A stretch of DNA of 35,519 bases from assembly GCA_902563055.1 (NCBI GenBank), contig CACEWE010000018.1, positions 1 to 35,519 of the forward strand, given 5' to 3'. Shown here in pieces: positions 24,524 to 33,266 of this stretch (its first letter is position 1; the number at the start of each line of letters is the position of its first letter). The notes under the pieces are model-generated. The model saw only the letters and a program-made list of their open reading frames with translations. It was not told where the DNA came from and ran no database searches. This DNA comes from an uncultured Gammaproteobacteria bacterium (GTDB lineage Bacteria > Pseudomonadota > Gammaproteobacteria > Francisellales > CACEW01). The position numbers were made by a program, and so were the translations under genes.

Positions 24524-25990
24524 TTATCCTTTGTTACGGTGTTGATAATTCGGCGGCTCTTTAGTAATGGTCACATCATGGGCATGAGACTCTTGCACCC
24601 CAGCACTACTTATCTGTACAAAACGTGCATTTTTATGCATATCGGCAATTGTCGCATTACCGGTATAACCCATTGCCGCACGTAAACCACCAATTAATTG
24701 TTCAATCACAGCCTCAAGCGGCCCTTTAAAAGGTACGCGCCCCTCCACGCCTTCTGGAACAAACTTTTGCGCATTTTGACTTTGAAAATAACGCTCAGCT
24801 GATCCTTTTTGCATTGCAGCTATAGAACCCATGCCTCTATAGGATTTATAAGAACGCCCTTGAAAAAGCTCAATGTCCCCTGGTGATTCTTGGGTTCCGG
24901 CAAATAAGCTTCCAATCATTACACAATCTGCACCTGCAGCAATAGCCTTGGCAATATCTCCAGAATAACGAACACCCCCATCTGCAATAATTTTTACTTT
25001 GCTGCGTTTTAAACCAGAGGCAACTGCCTCAATTGCCGATAACTGCGGCACACCAACCCCTGCAACCATTCGGGTGGTGCAAATAGACCCAGGCCCTATA
25101 CCAACTTTAACTGCATCAGCACCAGCTTTTGCTAAAGCCACCGCTGCTTCTTTGGTGGCAATATTACCAGCAATCACACAGGTATCTTTAAACGCTTTTT
25201 TCACTCTTGTTGTCATATCGATAACGGCTTGAGAATGACCATGCGCGGTATCAATCACCAAGGCATCTACGCCTGCCTCCACCAAAGCTTGTGCACGCTC
25301 AAAGCCACTATCGCCAATGCCAATAGCCGCCCCTACACGTAAACGACCATTGTGATCTTTACTGGCATAGGGTTTATCGATATTTTTTTGAATATCGCGC
25401 AGGGTAATTAAGCCTCTAAGATGAAATTGATCATTGACCACAAGTATTTTTTCAATACGATGCTCATGCAATAAGCGCTTTACTTGCTCTAAATCGTAGC
25501 CTTCTTTTACGGTAACAAGTCTTTCTTTGGGCGTCATAACCTGATCAACACAAAGCGTATCATCTTCTACAAAACGCACATCACGGCCTGTGACAATCCC
25601 AACTAGTTGTTCGCCGTCCACTACGGGAACCCCAGAAAAGTGATATTTTTTGGTAAGCTCCTTCAGCTGAGCAATGCTTGTATTGGGCCCTGCAGTAATA
25701 GGATTGCTCACCACACCATTTTCATATTTCTTCACCCGTTTAACTTGTCTAGCTTGCTCGATGATACTTAAATTTTTATGAATAATACCAATACCACCTT
25801 GCTGGGCCATGGCTATAGCTAATGGCGCTTCGGTAACGGTATCCATTGCCGCAGAGCAAAGCGGCATCGCTAAAGCAATGTCTTTGCTTAAGGCAGAGTC
25901 AATGAGTGCCTTTTGCGGTAAGACATCAGAATGACCTGGCACGAGTAGCACATCGTCAAAGGTTACACTGTGTGAGAGAATTTTAGACAT
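24524..25990 (-). CDS. guaB: IMP dehydrogenase
   Basis: 488 residues, the standard length. It oxidises IMP to XMP with NAD+, the committed step to guanine nucleotides. [10 protein letters not shown]-type start ([12 protein letters not shown]), two CBS domains at ~92-205, the catalytic loop [18 protein letters not shown] with C304, and the flap region [14 protein letters not shown] are complete. It is the first gene of guaBA, with AGGGGG 5 nt before the ATG and a strong promoter. Confidence 0.97.
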   Translation of the reverse strand: MSKILSHSVTFDDVLLVPGHSDVLPQKALIDSALSKDIALAMPLCSAAMDTVTEAPLAIAMAQQGGIGIIHKNLSIIEQARQVKRVKKYENGVVSNPITAGPNTSIAQLKELTKKYHFSGVPVVDGEQLVGIVTGRDVRFVEDDTLCVDQVMTPKERLVTVKEGYDLEQVKRLLHEHRIEKILVVNDQFHLRGLITLRDIQKNIDKPYASKDHNGRLRVGAAIGIGDSGFERAQALVEAGVDALVIDTAHGHSQAVIDMTTRVKKAFKDTCVIAGNIATKEAAVALAKAGADAVKVGIGPGSICTTRMVAGVGVPQLSAIEAVASGLKRSKVKIIADGGVRYSGDIAKAIAAGADCVMIGSLFAGTQESPGDIELFQGRSYKSYRGMGSIAAMQKGSAERYFQSQNAQKFVPEGVEGRVPFKGPLEAVIEQLIGGLRAAMGYTGNATIADMHKNARFVQISSAGVQESHAHDVTITKEPPNYQHRNKG

Positions 25991-26017
25991 TTTAGCCCCC
26001 TATGGTAAATTGGAAAC

Positions 26018-26046
26018 ATTATACGCTAAGCATATAAAAATGCAAA
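26018..26046 (-). promoter_or_regulatory. Sigma-70 promoter of guaBA
   Basis: Minus strand: TTTGCA (26041-26046), 17-bp spacer, perfect TATAAT (26018-26023), 28 bp before the guaB ATG. Confidence 0.65.
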
Positions 26047-26153
26047 GCCAAAAGGCCTTCTCCATTCGTCTATTTAGCTAAAATAAAATTTTCCCTCTAG
26101 TTTAAAGCTTTAAAATATGCTTTAATGGTGCATCCTTCATGCATCAAGATCTT

Positions 26154-26999
26154 ATGAGCGCACAATTAATACACGGCAAAGCCATTGCCAATACTCTACT
26201 AGACAAGCTAAAAAATCGTATAGAAAATGAAAACATAAAGCCCGGCCTTGCGGTTATTATAGTTGGTGATGACCCCGCCTCACATATCTACGTAAAACGA
26301 AAACACCAAGCGTGCAAGCATATTGGCATTGCATCAAAAATGATTCATTTGGAAGAAAAAGTTAGCCAAAAAGAATTACTGGATCAAATAACCTCGCTCA
26401 ATCAAGATCCAAATATCCACGGTATTCTAGTTCAACTCCCTTTACCAGAACATATCCAAACGCAAAAAGTTATCGAAGCTATCGACCCCTATAAAGATGT
26501 CGATGGCTTTCATCCTTATAATATTGGCCGTCTTGCCCAGCGCATGCCAACCTTATCGCCCTGCACCCCCAAAGGGGTCATGACGCTCCTAAAGGAGACC
26601 AATATTGATCTTATTGGTAAAAATGCCGTTATTGTTGGCGCTTCTAATATTGTTGGCCGCCCTATGGCGCTAGAGCTCCTGTTAGCCAAATGCACCGTTA
26701 CCGTTTGCCACCGTTTCACTGCATCCCTACAAAGTGAAGTAGAAAAAGCCGATATTTTAGTGATAGCAGCGGGCAAGCCTCGTCTTATAGACCCAAGCTG
26801 GCTCAAAAAAGATGTGGTGGTGATTGATGTGGGCATCAACCGCCTAGATGATGGCAGCATTGTTGGCGATATTGACTATAAACAAGCAAGCCACAAAGCC
26901 AGCTTCATCACCCCAGTCCCTGGCGGCGTTGGGCCCATGACCGTTGCAATGTTAATGCAAAATACCCTAGAAGCCTATCATTTACAACAGAAGTCTTAA
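26154..26999 (+). CDS. folD: Methylenetetrahydrofolate dehydrogenase/cyclohydrolase
   Basis: 281 residues from ATG 26154, which aligns with the usual family start (family M-A-x-x-I-x-G-K; here [12 protein letters not shown]). ATG 26139 would add five residues; neither has a clear ribosome binding site. It interconverts methylene-, methenyl- and formyl-THF. The catalytic Y and K in [12 protein letters not shown], the Q in GILVQLPLP, the aspartates of [11 protein letters not shown], the NADP loop GASNIVGRP and the [14 protein letters not shown] end are intact. The last 137 nt recur, 93% identical, at 28258-28394, which is unusual. Confidence 0.95.
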   Translation: MSAQLIHGKAIANTLLDKLKNRIENENIKPGLAVIIVGDDPASHIYVKRKHQACKHIGIASKMIHLEEKVSQKELLDQITSLNQDPNIHGILVQLPLPEHIQTQKVIEAIDPYKDVDGFHPYNIGRLAQRMPTLSPCTPKGVMTLLKETNIDLIGKNAVIVGASNIVGRPMALELLLAKCTVTVCHRFTASLQSEVEKADILVIAAGKPRLIDPSWLKKDVVVIDVGINRLDDGSIVGDIDYKQASHKASFITPVPGGVGPMTVAMLMQNTLEAYHLQQKS

Positions 27000-27208
27000 G
27001 TCTTATTCTCTTTCATCACAAGCATGCATAGCTATCGTTCTATTATTTTCCTTTTTAAAAAAAGTGTATTTCCTGAATCATAAACTAAATCAGTTTTTTA
27101 CAAAGCTAAATACATATATTTCTTTTGGTAGAGAACTATAAAAAAGTTCTTTGCTCTATACCGGCTTAGCATGCAGCAATAGAACCCAAGTTTTTAAGCA
27201 TATTTTCT

Positions 27209-27763
27209 CTATGGGCTAACACCAACATTAGTTTCAGCTTCATCACTGTCGCTATCACTGTCGCTATCACTGTCGCTATCACTGCCAAAGGCACAACGTA
27301 ATGCAGCTGTTTGAGAGCTTGGTTGTTTTATTTTAGCAGCTTGTTTTTTAGCTTTTTTTTCCTGTTTTCTTTCTCTTTTTAATTGTTCTTTTATTTGATT
27401 TTCTTCTTCTAGTTTATCTTTCTTCTGTTTAAATTCACCTTTTTTATGATCGTATAGATCTCGAATACCTTGCTCAGCTTTATCAGCAGATGAAGACTTC
27501 AAATAGCAGTATTCTTCCTCTTCGTATATGGTTTTTTTATCTAGCTCAAGGTCGTTTTCTAATTTTCTTTGGAGATCGTTGACACTAAGACCAAATGAAT
27601 TAGATTCTGTTGATAAATGCAAATTTATAACAAGGGTTCTTTTATTATCAATCTTTTTTTTTATTTCTATATTCGCTTTTGGCTTTTTATGAGTGCCAGC
27701 AGGAGAGCTACTTTTGGCATCCAAACTGGTAATGTAGATTCCTAACTCAAGCCCCCCCCCCAA
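27209..27763 (-). CDS. C-terminal half of a homopolymer-split unknown protein
   Basis: 184 codons, starting only with a TTG directly abutting the G-run and with no ribosome binding site. It is best read as the second part of the gene at 27747-28121, now out of frame. Residues ~20-75 look globular (IEIKKKIDNKRTLVINLHLS). Residues ~100-150 are a Lys/Glu/Gln-rich basic helix (KRERKQEKKAKKQAAK). The tail is a run of seven Ser-Asp pairs followed by EAETNVGVSP. I recognise no family. It lies in the small island between the two folD ends. Confidence 0.6.
   Translation of the reverse strand: MGGGLELGIYITSLDAKSSSPAGTHKKPKANIEIKKKIDNKRTLVINLHLSTESNSFGLSVNDLQRKLENDLELDKKTIYEEEEYCYLKSSSADKAEQGIRDLYDHKKGEFKQKKDKLEEENQIKEQLKRERKQEKKAKKQAAKIKQPSSQTAALRCAFGSDSDSDSDSDSDSDEAETNVGVSP
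27241..27284 (-). repeat. 12-bp tandem repeat encoding Ser-Asp pairs
   Basis: Three perfect copies of atcactgtcgct at 27242-27277, plus seven bases of a fourth. They encode the S-D run of the minus-strand ORF. The 12-bp unit keeps the frame, so copy number can vary without breaking the protein. Confidence 0.85.
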
Positions 27764-28121
27764 ACTTTTGGCATAATTCTGTGCAAGCGCTCTTAAGCGC
27801 TGTTATTTGAGGAGAATCTCCAGTCTCAGGCTTATATGACATTCGCAATGGGCCTTCATAATGGTATAAGACGCCTTCTTTTTTTTCATATTGATTGCAT
27901 TGAGCTTTAGGCTTGGCCTTTACTTTTTCTCCCGCCAATGTATCACATAAACATTCAACATCACTCGGATCAACAACAAAGTTGTAATTATACTTTCTTT
28001 CCATGCGCACAGTCTGCAAATCTAAAAACTTGCCATCGGCATAGCTTGCGTAGGTGTAAAAAAAAGTAGACTTTTTTCCCAGTTTTCTATCTATGATAAC
28101 TTGATTGGTATACCGACCCAT
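27747..28121 (-). CDS. N-terminal half of a homopolymer-split unknown protein
   Basis: 124 residues from ATG 28121, which has GGGG 9 nt upstream. An in-frame ATG at 28172 would add a hydrophobic 17-residue leader (MILYSMLFCFNFFGV), so a signal-like start cannot be excluded. The rest is globular-looking, with paired cysteines (VECLCD, ACTELCQK) and YADGKFLDLQT and YEGPLRMSY blocks. No family is recognised. It stops just after the G10 run (FGGGA then TGA). With one G fewer, reading would continue as FGGGLELGIYITSL into the downstream ORF and give a protein of about 303 residues. Confidence 0.6.
   Translation of the reverse strand: MGRYTNQVIIDRKLGKKSTFFYTYASYADGKFLDLQTVRMERKYNYNFVVDPSDVECLCDTLAGEKVKAKPKAQCNQYEKKEGVLYHYEGPLRMSYKPETGDSPQITALKSACTELCQKFGGGA
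27752..27761 (-). repeat. Run of ten Cs (G10 on the coding strand) at an ORF junction
   Basis: A 10-base homopolymer exactly in the overlap of the two frames. Nine or twelve bases would restore one continuous frame. This is the typical form of a slipped-strand contingency locus, but also a common place for sequencing errors. Confidence 0.85.
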
Positions 28122-28235
28122 AATATTGACCCCAAAAAAATTAAAACAAAATAACATAGAATATAAAATCAAGCAAGCAATTTTGCTAAGCTAATCGATG
28201 AAACATTATTAGAAGCTTAAAAATCACCTATAAAA

Positions 28236-28394
28236 ATGCTCGGTATTAGAAACATCCTTGGCGACATCGACTACAAACAAGCAAGCCATAAAGCCAGCTT
28301 TATCGCCCCAGTCCCTGGCGGAGTTGGGCCCATGACCGTTGCAATGTTAATGCAAAACACCTTAGAAGCCTATCATTTACAACACAAGTCTTAA
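28236..28394 (+). pseudogene. Duplicated 3' end of folD
   Basis: A 52-codon frame. From [11 protein letters not shown] onward it equals the FolD C-terminus except for two residues (T to A, Q to H). Over 137 nt there are 10 differences from the complete folD, eight of them synonymous. Weak similarity continues ~15-25 nt past the stop. The folding and active-site domains are missing, so no enzyme is made. It lies tail-to-tail with the RAP gene, whose stop codon is 4 nt past this one. Confidence 0.88.
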
Positions 28395-28397
28395 GTC

Positions 28398-30758
28398 CTA
28401 TTTTCTTGAGCCACAACAAGAAAAAAAACTAGAAAGTATACCTTTTTCCTCTTTTCTGGCAGGCTTTTGACCCCTACAAAAACAGGTACTCCAATGAGGA
28501 ACCACCTCATCTTTTATACCACTATCGCTACAATGCTTGGCCTTAGTACCAAGCTTTTTTCTTTTTCTCTCTTTCTCTTTGGCTCTTTTCTTTGCGCTCT
28601 TAGAGAGTCCTTTATTGGGCAAAGGCTTTCTAGGAGGGGGAGCTACAAACCCTTTACCGCCCCCTTCGTCTACATCAGTATCGGTATCGGTATCACTGGC
28701 AAAAAGATTGTGTCCTCTTTGCATCTCCCGCTCCTTTTCTTTTTGATCTAATAGCGGTTTAAAAACGCCATCTAGCTGTTGTTTTAATACAGCTTGTTGA
28801 AATGCTTCTGCTGGCCACTCTTTATAATCAATAATCACTACCTTTTCTCGGCCAAACATTTCGTGAAGTAATTCTAATTTTCTTACGCTTTTAGGTGTTA
28901 ACTGGTGAAGTGCATCATAATGATAGGGACCATGGACTTCAATAACCAACCCTAGAGGTGCATAATAGCAATCTACCGATACTATACCACCCACCCCAAA
29001 TGCTTTTTCAGATTCAAGCTCAATTCCATACACTGCTTCAATCGCTTTGGTAACATCATCTTGAAGCTTAGATGGCGAGACATCGACTTCAAACTCAAGC
29101 CCAAGTAATTTTTCATGCCACCACTTATAATGCTTACAAGGCAACTCAAAACGTCGGTGCTTAAGCTCCGTTAAGGACAAGGCTACTTTACTCCATGCCG
29201 CAGCAATAGTTTTTTCACCGATATTTTTCAGCTCATTTCTAATTCCTTCCAATAGCTTATCAATCAATGGCTTGCTCAGTGCAAGAGAAAAATCAGGATC
29301 CAAATTTACTAGAGAAAACAATAAGTTTGCTAAATTGTCCAAATCTGAACCTAAGCCTTTACTATCTAATGCACAAAGTAGTGATTCAAGTATACAAACA
29401 TCATATTTTTCTTGCTCAGTGATAGTAAAATTATTGACAGAGAGTGTTGATAAAATATTAATCAAGTTATTCCTTGATAAAGTTTTTACATCACAAACAA
29501 CTTTCTTAAGCAACTTAGTAAATATTCTATCTAAATACTTGTTTAAATCATCCTCCTCTTTTAATGTTTGTTTCATAACAAGAAAAATCAATAAGGCCTT
29601 ATATAAGGTTGCGCCATCAAAGTTTTTCAATTCTATATTCAGCTGAACCGCAAAAACATTAAAGTACGAAGCATAATCCTGTTGAGCATCATCGCCCCCA
29701 TAACTAAATCCCATCCTAATTAAAACATAATATATATCAAACCTGTCTTTAAATGAAAAATTATTAAAGTTCACACTCAGATAATCTAAAAAGTTAACCA
29801 AAATAGAATGATTGTAGCTAGATATACTTAAGGATGAGCGTTCAATCTGCTTAAGAACTGTATCATTAAGGGTTTTTTTATCAAAGCCCATAGCCCTCAA
29901 AGCCTTTAAAACTAAAATAAACTCGCCACTTGTAAAATGCTCTGATTTTTTGTGAGCATCAACACAAAATTTATAAATAGTATAATGCATTTTGGTAATC
30001 AAGCCTTCAACCCCTTTAAGTTGATTCAAGCCGACCCCCATATTACTAATATTATCAAGTACTAATACCAATTGAGAAGGGCTTATCTTGGGAAGAAGCA
30101 ACTTGAAATGCGCTAAAAATTTTGTATCTAATTTTTTTTCTTTCAGAATATGGGTAAAATGATACCATCCACAATCTATTGCAGCTAATGACTGTGTTAA
30201 AACAGATAGCTGATGGGCACCAAAACTCGTTATATTTTCCTCAATCACGTTTAATAGCCCACTACTAAAGCATCGGGCACCTAAACACATGTTTAACTGT
30301 TTAAATTTCACTTTTATGCTTGCAAGCAAACGCACCATTTGAATAATTTCAAGCGCACTCAAATCTTGTAGCTTGGTATTTAATTTAGTCATTAACAGCT
30401 GGGGTAAAGCAACAAGCTTTCTCATATCTTGTTGCCAAAATGGAACTCCAATATGGTATAAATGCCATAGCACCCCTATTAATTCTTCATTAGAAAAATC
30501 CTCTAAATAATTTTGAACATTTCCTATGCAAAAAGAATCAAAATGCGCACTTTGTTGACTTAATATTTGCCAGTTCAGATGATACCTTTGTAAAACTGAG
30601 AAAAATTTTAATAATAAATCCTTTGGAACAATATCACGACTGTCTAAAATCGGAACAAGTGTTGGAAAAAAATTATCTGGCAATACGCCTTGAGAAAACG
30701 CATCAGTAAAATTAATACAAGAGCGAAAATTTTGTTTTTGTTGATTAGTAGATACCAT
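28398..30758 (-). CDS. Helical-repeat (OPR/FASTK-like) protein with RAP domain
   Basis: 786 residues. Residues ~80-530 contain a series of about ten degenerate helical units with the pattern L.-x-x-[LI]-L-x-x-[LI]-x-x-[MIL]-[GN] (for example NEELIGVLWHLYHIGV, SALEIIQMVRLLASIKV, SGEFILVLKALRAMGF, NLINILSTLSVN). They resemble octatricopeptide/FASTK repeats. Residues ~590-655 are a RAP domain: VDCYYAPLGLVIEVHGPYHY, then KLELLHEMFGREKVVIIDY and EW. The RAP fold is related to PD-(D/E)XK nucleases. Residues ~689-696 are Asp-Thr repeats, 709-742 strongly basic, and the end is SSFFSCCGSRK. In eukaryotes this architecture acts on organellar RNA. Here it may act on bacterial RNA or be delivered to the host; both are inference. 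No ribosome binding site stands out at ATG 30758. Confidence 0.78.
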   Translation of the reverse strand: MVSTNQQKQNFRSCINFTDAFSQGVLPDNFFPTLVPILDSRDIVPKDLLLKFFSVLQRYHLNWQILSQQSAHFDSFCIGNVQNYLEDFSNEELIGVLWHLYHIGVPFWQQDMRKLVALPQLLMTKLNTKLQDLSALEIIQMVRLLASIKVKFKQLNMCLGARCFSSGLLNVIEENITSFGAHQLSVLTQSLAAIDCGWYHFTHILKEKKLDTKFLAHFKLLLPKISPSQLVLVLDNISNMGVGLNQLKGVEGLITKMHYTIYKFCVDAHKKSEHFTSGEFILVLKALRAMGFDKKTLNDTVLKQIERSSLSISSYNHSILVNFLDYLSVNFNNFSFKDRFDIYYVLIRMGFSYGGDDAQQDYASYFNVFAVQLNIELKNFDGATLYKALLIFLVMKQTLKEEDDLNKYLDRIFTKLLKKVVCDVKTLSRNNLINILSTLSVNNFTITEQEKYDVCILESLLCALDSKGLGSDLDNLANLLFSLVNLDPDFSLALSKPLIDKLLEGIRNELKNIGEKTIAAAWSKVALSLTELKHRRFELPCKHYKWWHEKLLGLEFEVDVSPSKLQDDVTKAIEAVYGIELESEKAFGVGGIVSVDCYYAPLGLVIEVHGPYHYDALHQLTPKSVRKLELLHEMFGREKVVIIDYKEWPAEAFQQAVLKQQLDGVFKPLLDQKEKEREMQRGHNLFASDTDTDTDVDEGGGKGFVAPPPRKPLPNKGLSKSAKKRAKEKERKRKKLGTKAKHCSDSGIKDEVVPHWSTCFCRGQKPARKEEKGILSSFFSCCGSRK

Positions 30759-30904
30759 CTTGGCAAACCTTACTTATAAAATAGCCGCCACTGTAACCAT
30801 TAATATAAATTAAATCAACCATTATATAGATATCATACATGGTTTGTTTTATCAGAATAAGCAATAATATCAAAAAAGCACAACAAGCTTTCAAAACAAC
30901 AGAC

Positions 30905-30933
30905 TCGACGCCTGCTCCAAAAACCCGTATAAT
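30905..30933 (+). promoter_or_regulatory. Sigma-70 promoter of ffh
   Basis: TCGACG (30905-30910, four of six to consensus), 17-bp spacer, perfect TATAAT (30928-30933), 31 bp before ATG 30965. AAGGA ribosome binding site. Confidence 0.55.
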
Positions 30934-30964
30934 AGGGCAAATTTTTTTTCGATAAAGGATAGTC

Positions 30965-32311
30965 ATGTTTAAAAGTTTATCAAGCCGCTTGGGTGATACC
31001 CTCAATAAAATTCGCGGCCAAGGTCGCTTAACCGAAGACAATATCAAAAAGACCGTCAAAGAAATTCGCAATGCCCTTATCGAGGCCGATGTTTCCCTTG
31101 AAGCGGTACAAGGTTTTATTAAGCGTGTGAAACGCTGTGCCTTAGGCCGTGAAATTAGCTCCAGCTTAACCCCCGGTCAAACCTTTATCAAAATGGTCCG
31201 TCGTGAGCTTACAGAACTCATGGGCGAATCTTGTAGCACGTTAAACCTTAATGCCCAGCCACCGGTAGTTATCTTAATGGCTGGCCTGCAAGGCTCTGGT
31301 AAAACCACAACGACGATTAAACTAGCAAGGCGCTTACAAGAAAAAGAAAATAAAAAAGTCCTCGTTGCCTCCTGTGATATATACCGCCCTGCGGCCATGG
31401 AGCAGCTTAAAACCTTAGCGGAGGAGTCTGATATCCAATGCTGCACTATCAATCCCGATGGAAAAGTATTAGATATAGCTAAAAACGCGCTAAGCCAAGC
31501 CAAAAAAGAACTTTTTGATGTACTTATTATCGATACCGCTGGACGTTTACATGTTGATAATGACATGATGGATGAAGTCAAAGCACTTGATAAGCTTCTC
31601 AACCCCACTGAAACCTTATTTGTGGTCGATAGCATGAGTGGTCAAGATGCGGCTAATACGGCTAAAGCCTTTGACGATGCGCTATCTCTAACTGGGGTTA
31701 TTTTAACCAAAGCCGACGGGGATGCTAGAGGTGGTGCAGCACTTTCTATTCGTCATGTTACCGGTAAACCGATTAAGTTTTTAGGCATGGGAGAAAAAAC
31801 AGATGCCCTTGAGGCCTTCCACCCGGATCGACTTGCTGGACGCATTTTAGGCATGGGCGATGTGGTGAGCTTAATTGAGCAAGTTGAACAACAAGTTGAT
31901 GAGAAAAAAGCGAAGAAACTATTAAAAAAAGTAAAAAAATCAGGTCTAGATTTTGAAGACTTATTGGATCAATTTCAGCAACTAGAAAAAATGGGCGGCA
32001 TTGGCTCGATGCTAGAGAAAATGCCTGGCATGGATCGTATCAACCCTCAAGCTTTAGGTAAATTTAACCAAGAAGGTTTAAAATATCAAAAAGCCCTGAT
32101 TCAATCGATGACGGTGGAAGAACGTCAAAACCCTGAGATTATAAAAAGTTCCAGAAAAAAACGTATTGCACAAGGGGCTGGGCGCGATGTGGTAGAGCTA
32201 AACCGGCTTATTAAACAAGTTAAACAAATGTCCAAACTTACTAAACGAATGGGCAAAGGTGGCAATCAACAAATGGCGCAAATGATGCAACAAATGGGCA
32301 AAATGCCTTAG
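30965..32311 (+). CDS. ffh: Signal recognition particle protein Ffh
   Basis: 448 residues, standard length. It binds 4.5S RNA and the signal sequences of membrane proteins and docks to FtsY. An N domain (1-~90), a G domain with P-loop GLQGSGKTTTT (107-117), DTAGRLHVD (190-198) and TKADGDARGG (248-257), and a Met-rich M domain ending MAQMMQQMGKMP are all present. Like the ffh-rpsP neighbourhood of other Gammaproteobacteria it precedes rpsP, but 163 bp and a separate promoter lie between. Confidence 0.97.
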   Translation: MFKSLSSRLGDTLNKIRGQGRLTEDNIKKTVKEIRNALIEADVSLEAVQGFIKRVKRCALGREISSSLTPGQTFIKMVRRELTELMGESCSTLNLNAQPPVVILMAGLQGSGKTTTTIKLARRLQEKENKKVLVASCDIYRPAAMEQLKTLAEESDIQCCTINPDGKVLDIAKNALSQAKKELFDVLIIDTAGRLHVDNDMMDEVKALDKLLNPTETLFVVDSMSGQDAANTAKAFDDALSLTGVILTKADGDARGGAALSIRHVTGKPIKFLGMGEKTDALEAFHPDRLAGRILGMGDVVSLIEQVEQQVDEKKAKKLLKKVKKSGLDFEDLLDQFQQLEKMGGIGSMLEKMPGMDRINPQALGKFNQEGLKYQKALIQSMTVEERQNPEIIKSSRKKRIAQGAGRDVVELNRLIKQVKQMSKLTKRMGKGGNQQMAQMMQQMGKMP

Positions 32312-32381
32312 GTCTTCGCTTTCTCCCTAAAACAGCTAAAGTCTTAAGCTTAAATAGCCTGGAACAGGGCTAGAAAACTCC

Positions 32382-32410
32382 TTTACACGGGCGCTAAAAT
32401 GCGGTATAAT
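32382..32410 (+). promoter_or_regulatory. Strong sigma-70 promoter of rpsP-rimM-trmD
   Basis: TTTACA (32382-32387), a 17-bp spacer and perfect TATAAT (32405-32410), 64 bp before the rpsP ATG. TTGGAGA is the ribosome binding site. Confidence 0.75.
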
Positions 32411-32474
32411 CGCCCCCACCTTAGGCACGGAATGTGCTTTAGTTGTAAAATTTGAAAAAAATTGGAGAAAATAC

Positions 32475-32732
32475 ATGGTTGTAATTCGTTTAGCACGTGG
32501 CGGCTCAAAAAAACGCCCTTTTTATCGTATCGTTGTAGCCGACAGCCGTCGTGCGCGTGATGGTCGCTTTATTGAAAAAGTAGGCTTTTTTAATCCTATC
32601 GCCAGTGGTCAGGCCGAACGCCTACGTATAATGCAAGATCGCATCGACTATTGGGTCAGCAAAGGCGCTCAAGCTTCTGATCGCGTTAAGTCTTTATTAA
32701 AAGAAAGCAAAGCATCTACCAAAGCTGCGTAA
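32475..32732 (+). CDS. rpsP: 30S ribosomal protein S16
   Basis: 85 residues. The start [25 protein letters not shown]-type sequence (read in pieces: [20 protein letters not shown]) is unmistakable, followed by [14 protein letters not shown] and [12 protein letters not shown]. It is the first gene of the rpsP-rimM-trmD operon; rimM starts 3 bp after the stop. Confidence 0.98.
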   Translation: MVVIRLARGGSKKRPFYRIVVADSRRARDGRFIEKVGFFNPIASGQAERLRIMQDRIDYWVSKGAQASDRVKSLLKESKASTKAA

Positions 32733-32735
32733 GCT

Positions 32736-33266
32736 ATGACTGCGCCACAAGCGGACAATACCGTTATTATGGCTAAAATCGGTGCCCCAGTGGGCACCGA
32801 TGGGACCCTTAAGCTTCATTACTATGGCGAGGATCCTCAAGATCTCCTTCAGTATCAAAGTCAATTACTGATACAACACCAAAACAAATCCCCTTGGCAA
32901 AACTTAAACGGCCATAAAATATTCTTTAAAGGCAATAAGCTTGTAATTCGTTTTGCATCCTGCACCGACCGCGACATCGCGCGCAATCAATACACCCACG
33001 CCCTTCTAGCAGTTTTGCGCAGTGATTTACCAGATATTTCAGATGAAGAAAGCTACTACTGGCATGACTTAAAAGGCCTCAAAGTACTCGATCAAAATCA
33101 TAAGGATCTTGGCACCATCAGTGACATCTTTGAAACGGGCGCCAATGATATTATTGTTGTTAGTGGTAAAGAGAGAATTTTAATTCCTTATACCAAAGAC
33201 TATATTACAAAAGTTGATCTAAAGGCAGGAACCATACACGTATTTTGGGAAGGATACCAAGACTAA
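32736..33266 (+). CDS. rimM: 16S rRNA processing protein RimM
   Basis: 176 residues. It assists 30S head maturation and binds S19. The N-terminal beta-barrel starts IMAKIGAPVGTDGTLKLHYY (family VGKIGxPxGxxGxVKV). The PRC-barrel half has YYWHDLKGLKVLD, DIFETGANDIIVVSG and ILIPYTKDYI. The stop codon shares one base with the trmD start (TAATG), showing coupling. Confidence 0.94.
   Translation: MTAPQADNTVIMAKIGAPVGTDGTLKLHYYGEDPQDLLQYQSQLLIQHQNKSPWQNLNGHKIFFKGNKLVIRFASCTDRDIARNQYTHALLAVLRSDLPDISDEESYYWHDLKGLKVLDQNHKDLGTISDIFETGANDIIVVSGKERILIPYTKDYITKVDLKAGTIHVFWEGYQD

Noticed and set aside
27132-27152. AGAACT/AGTTCT hairpin after folD as a terminator
   Set aside because: The stem is AT-rich and short, without a proper T-run.
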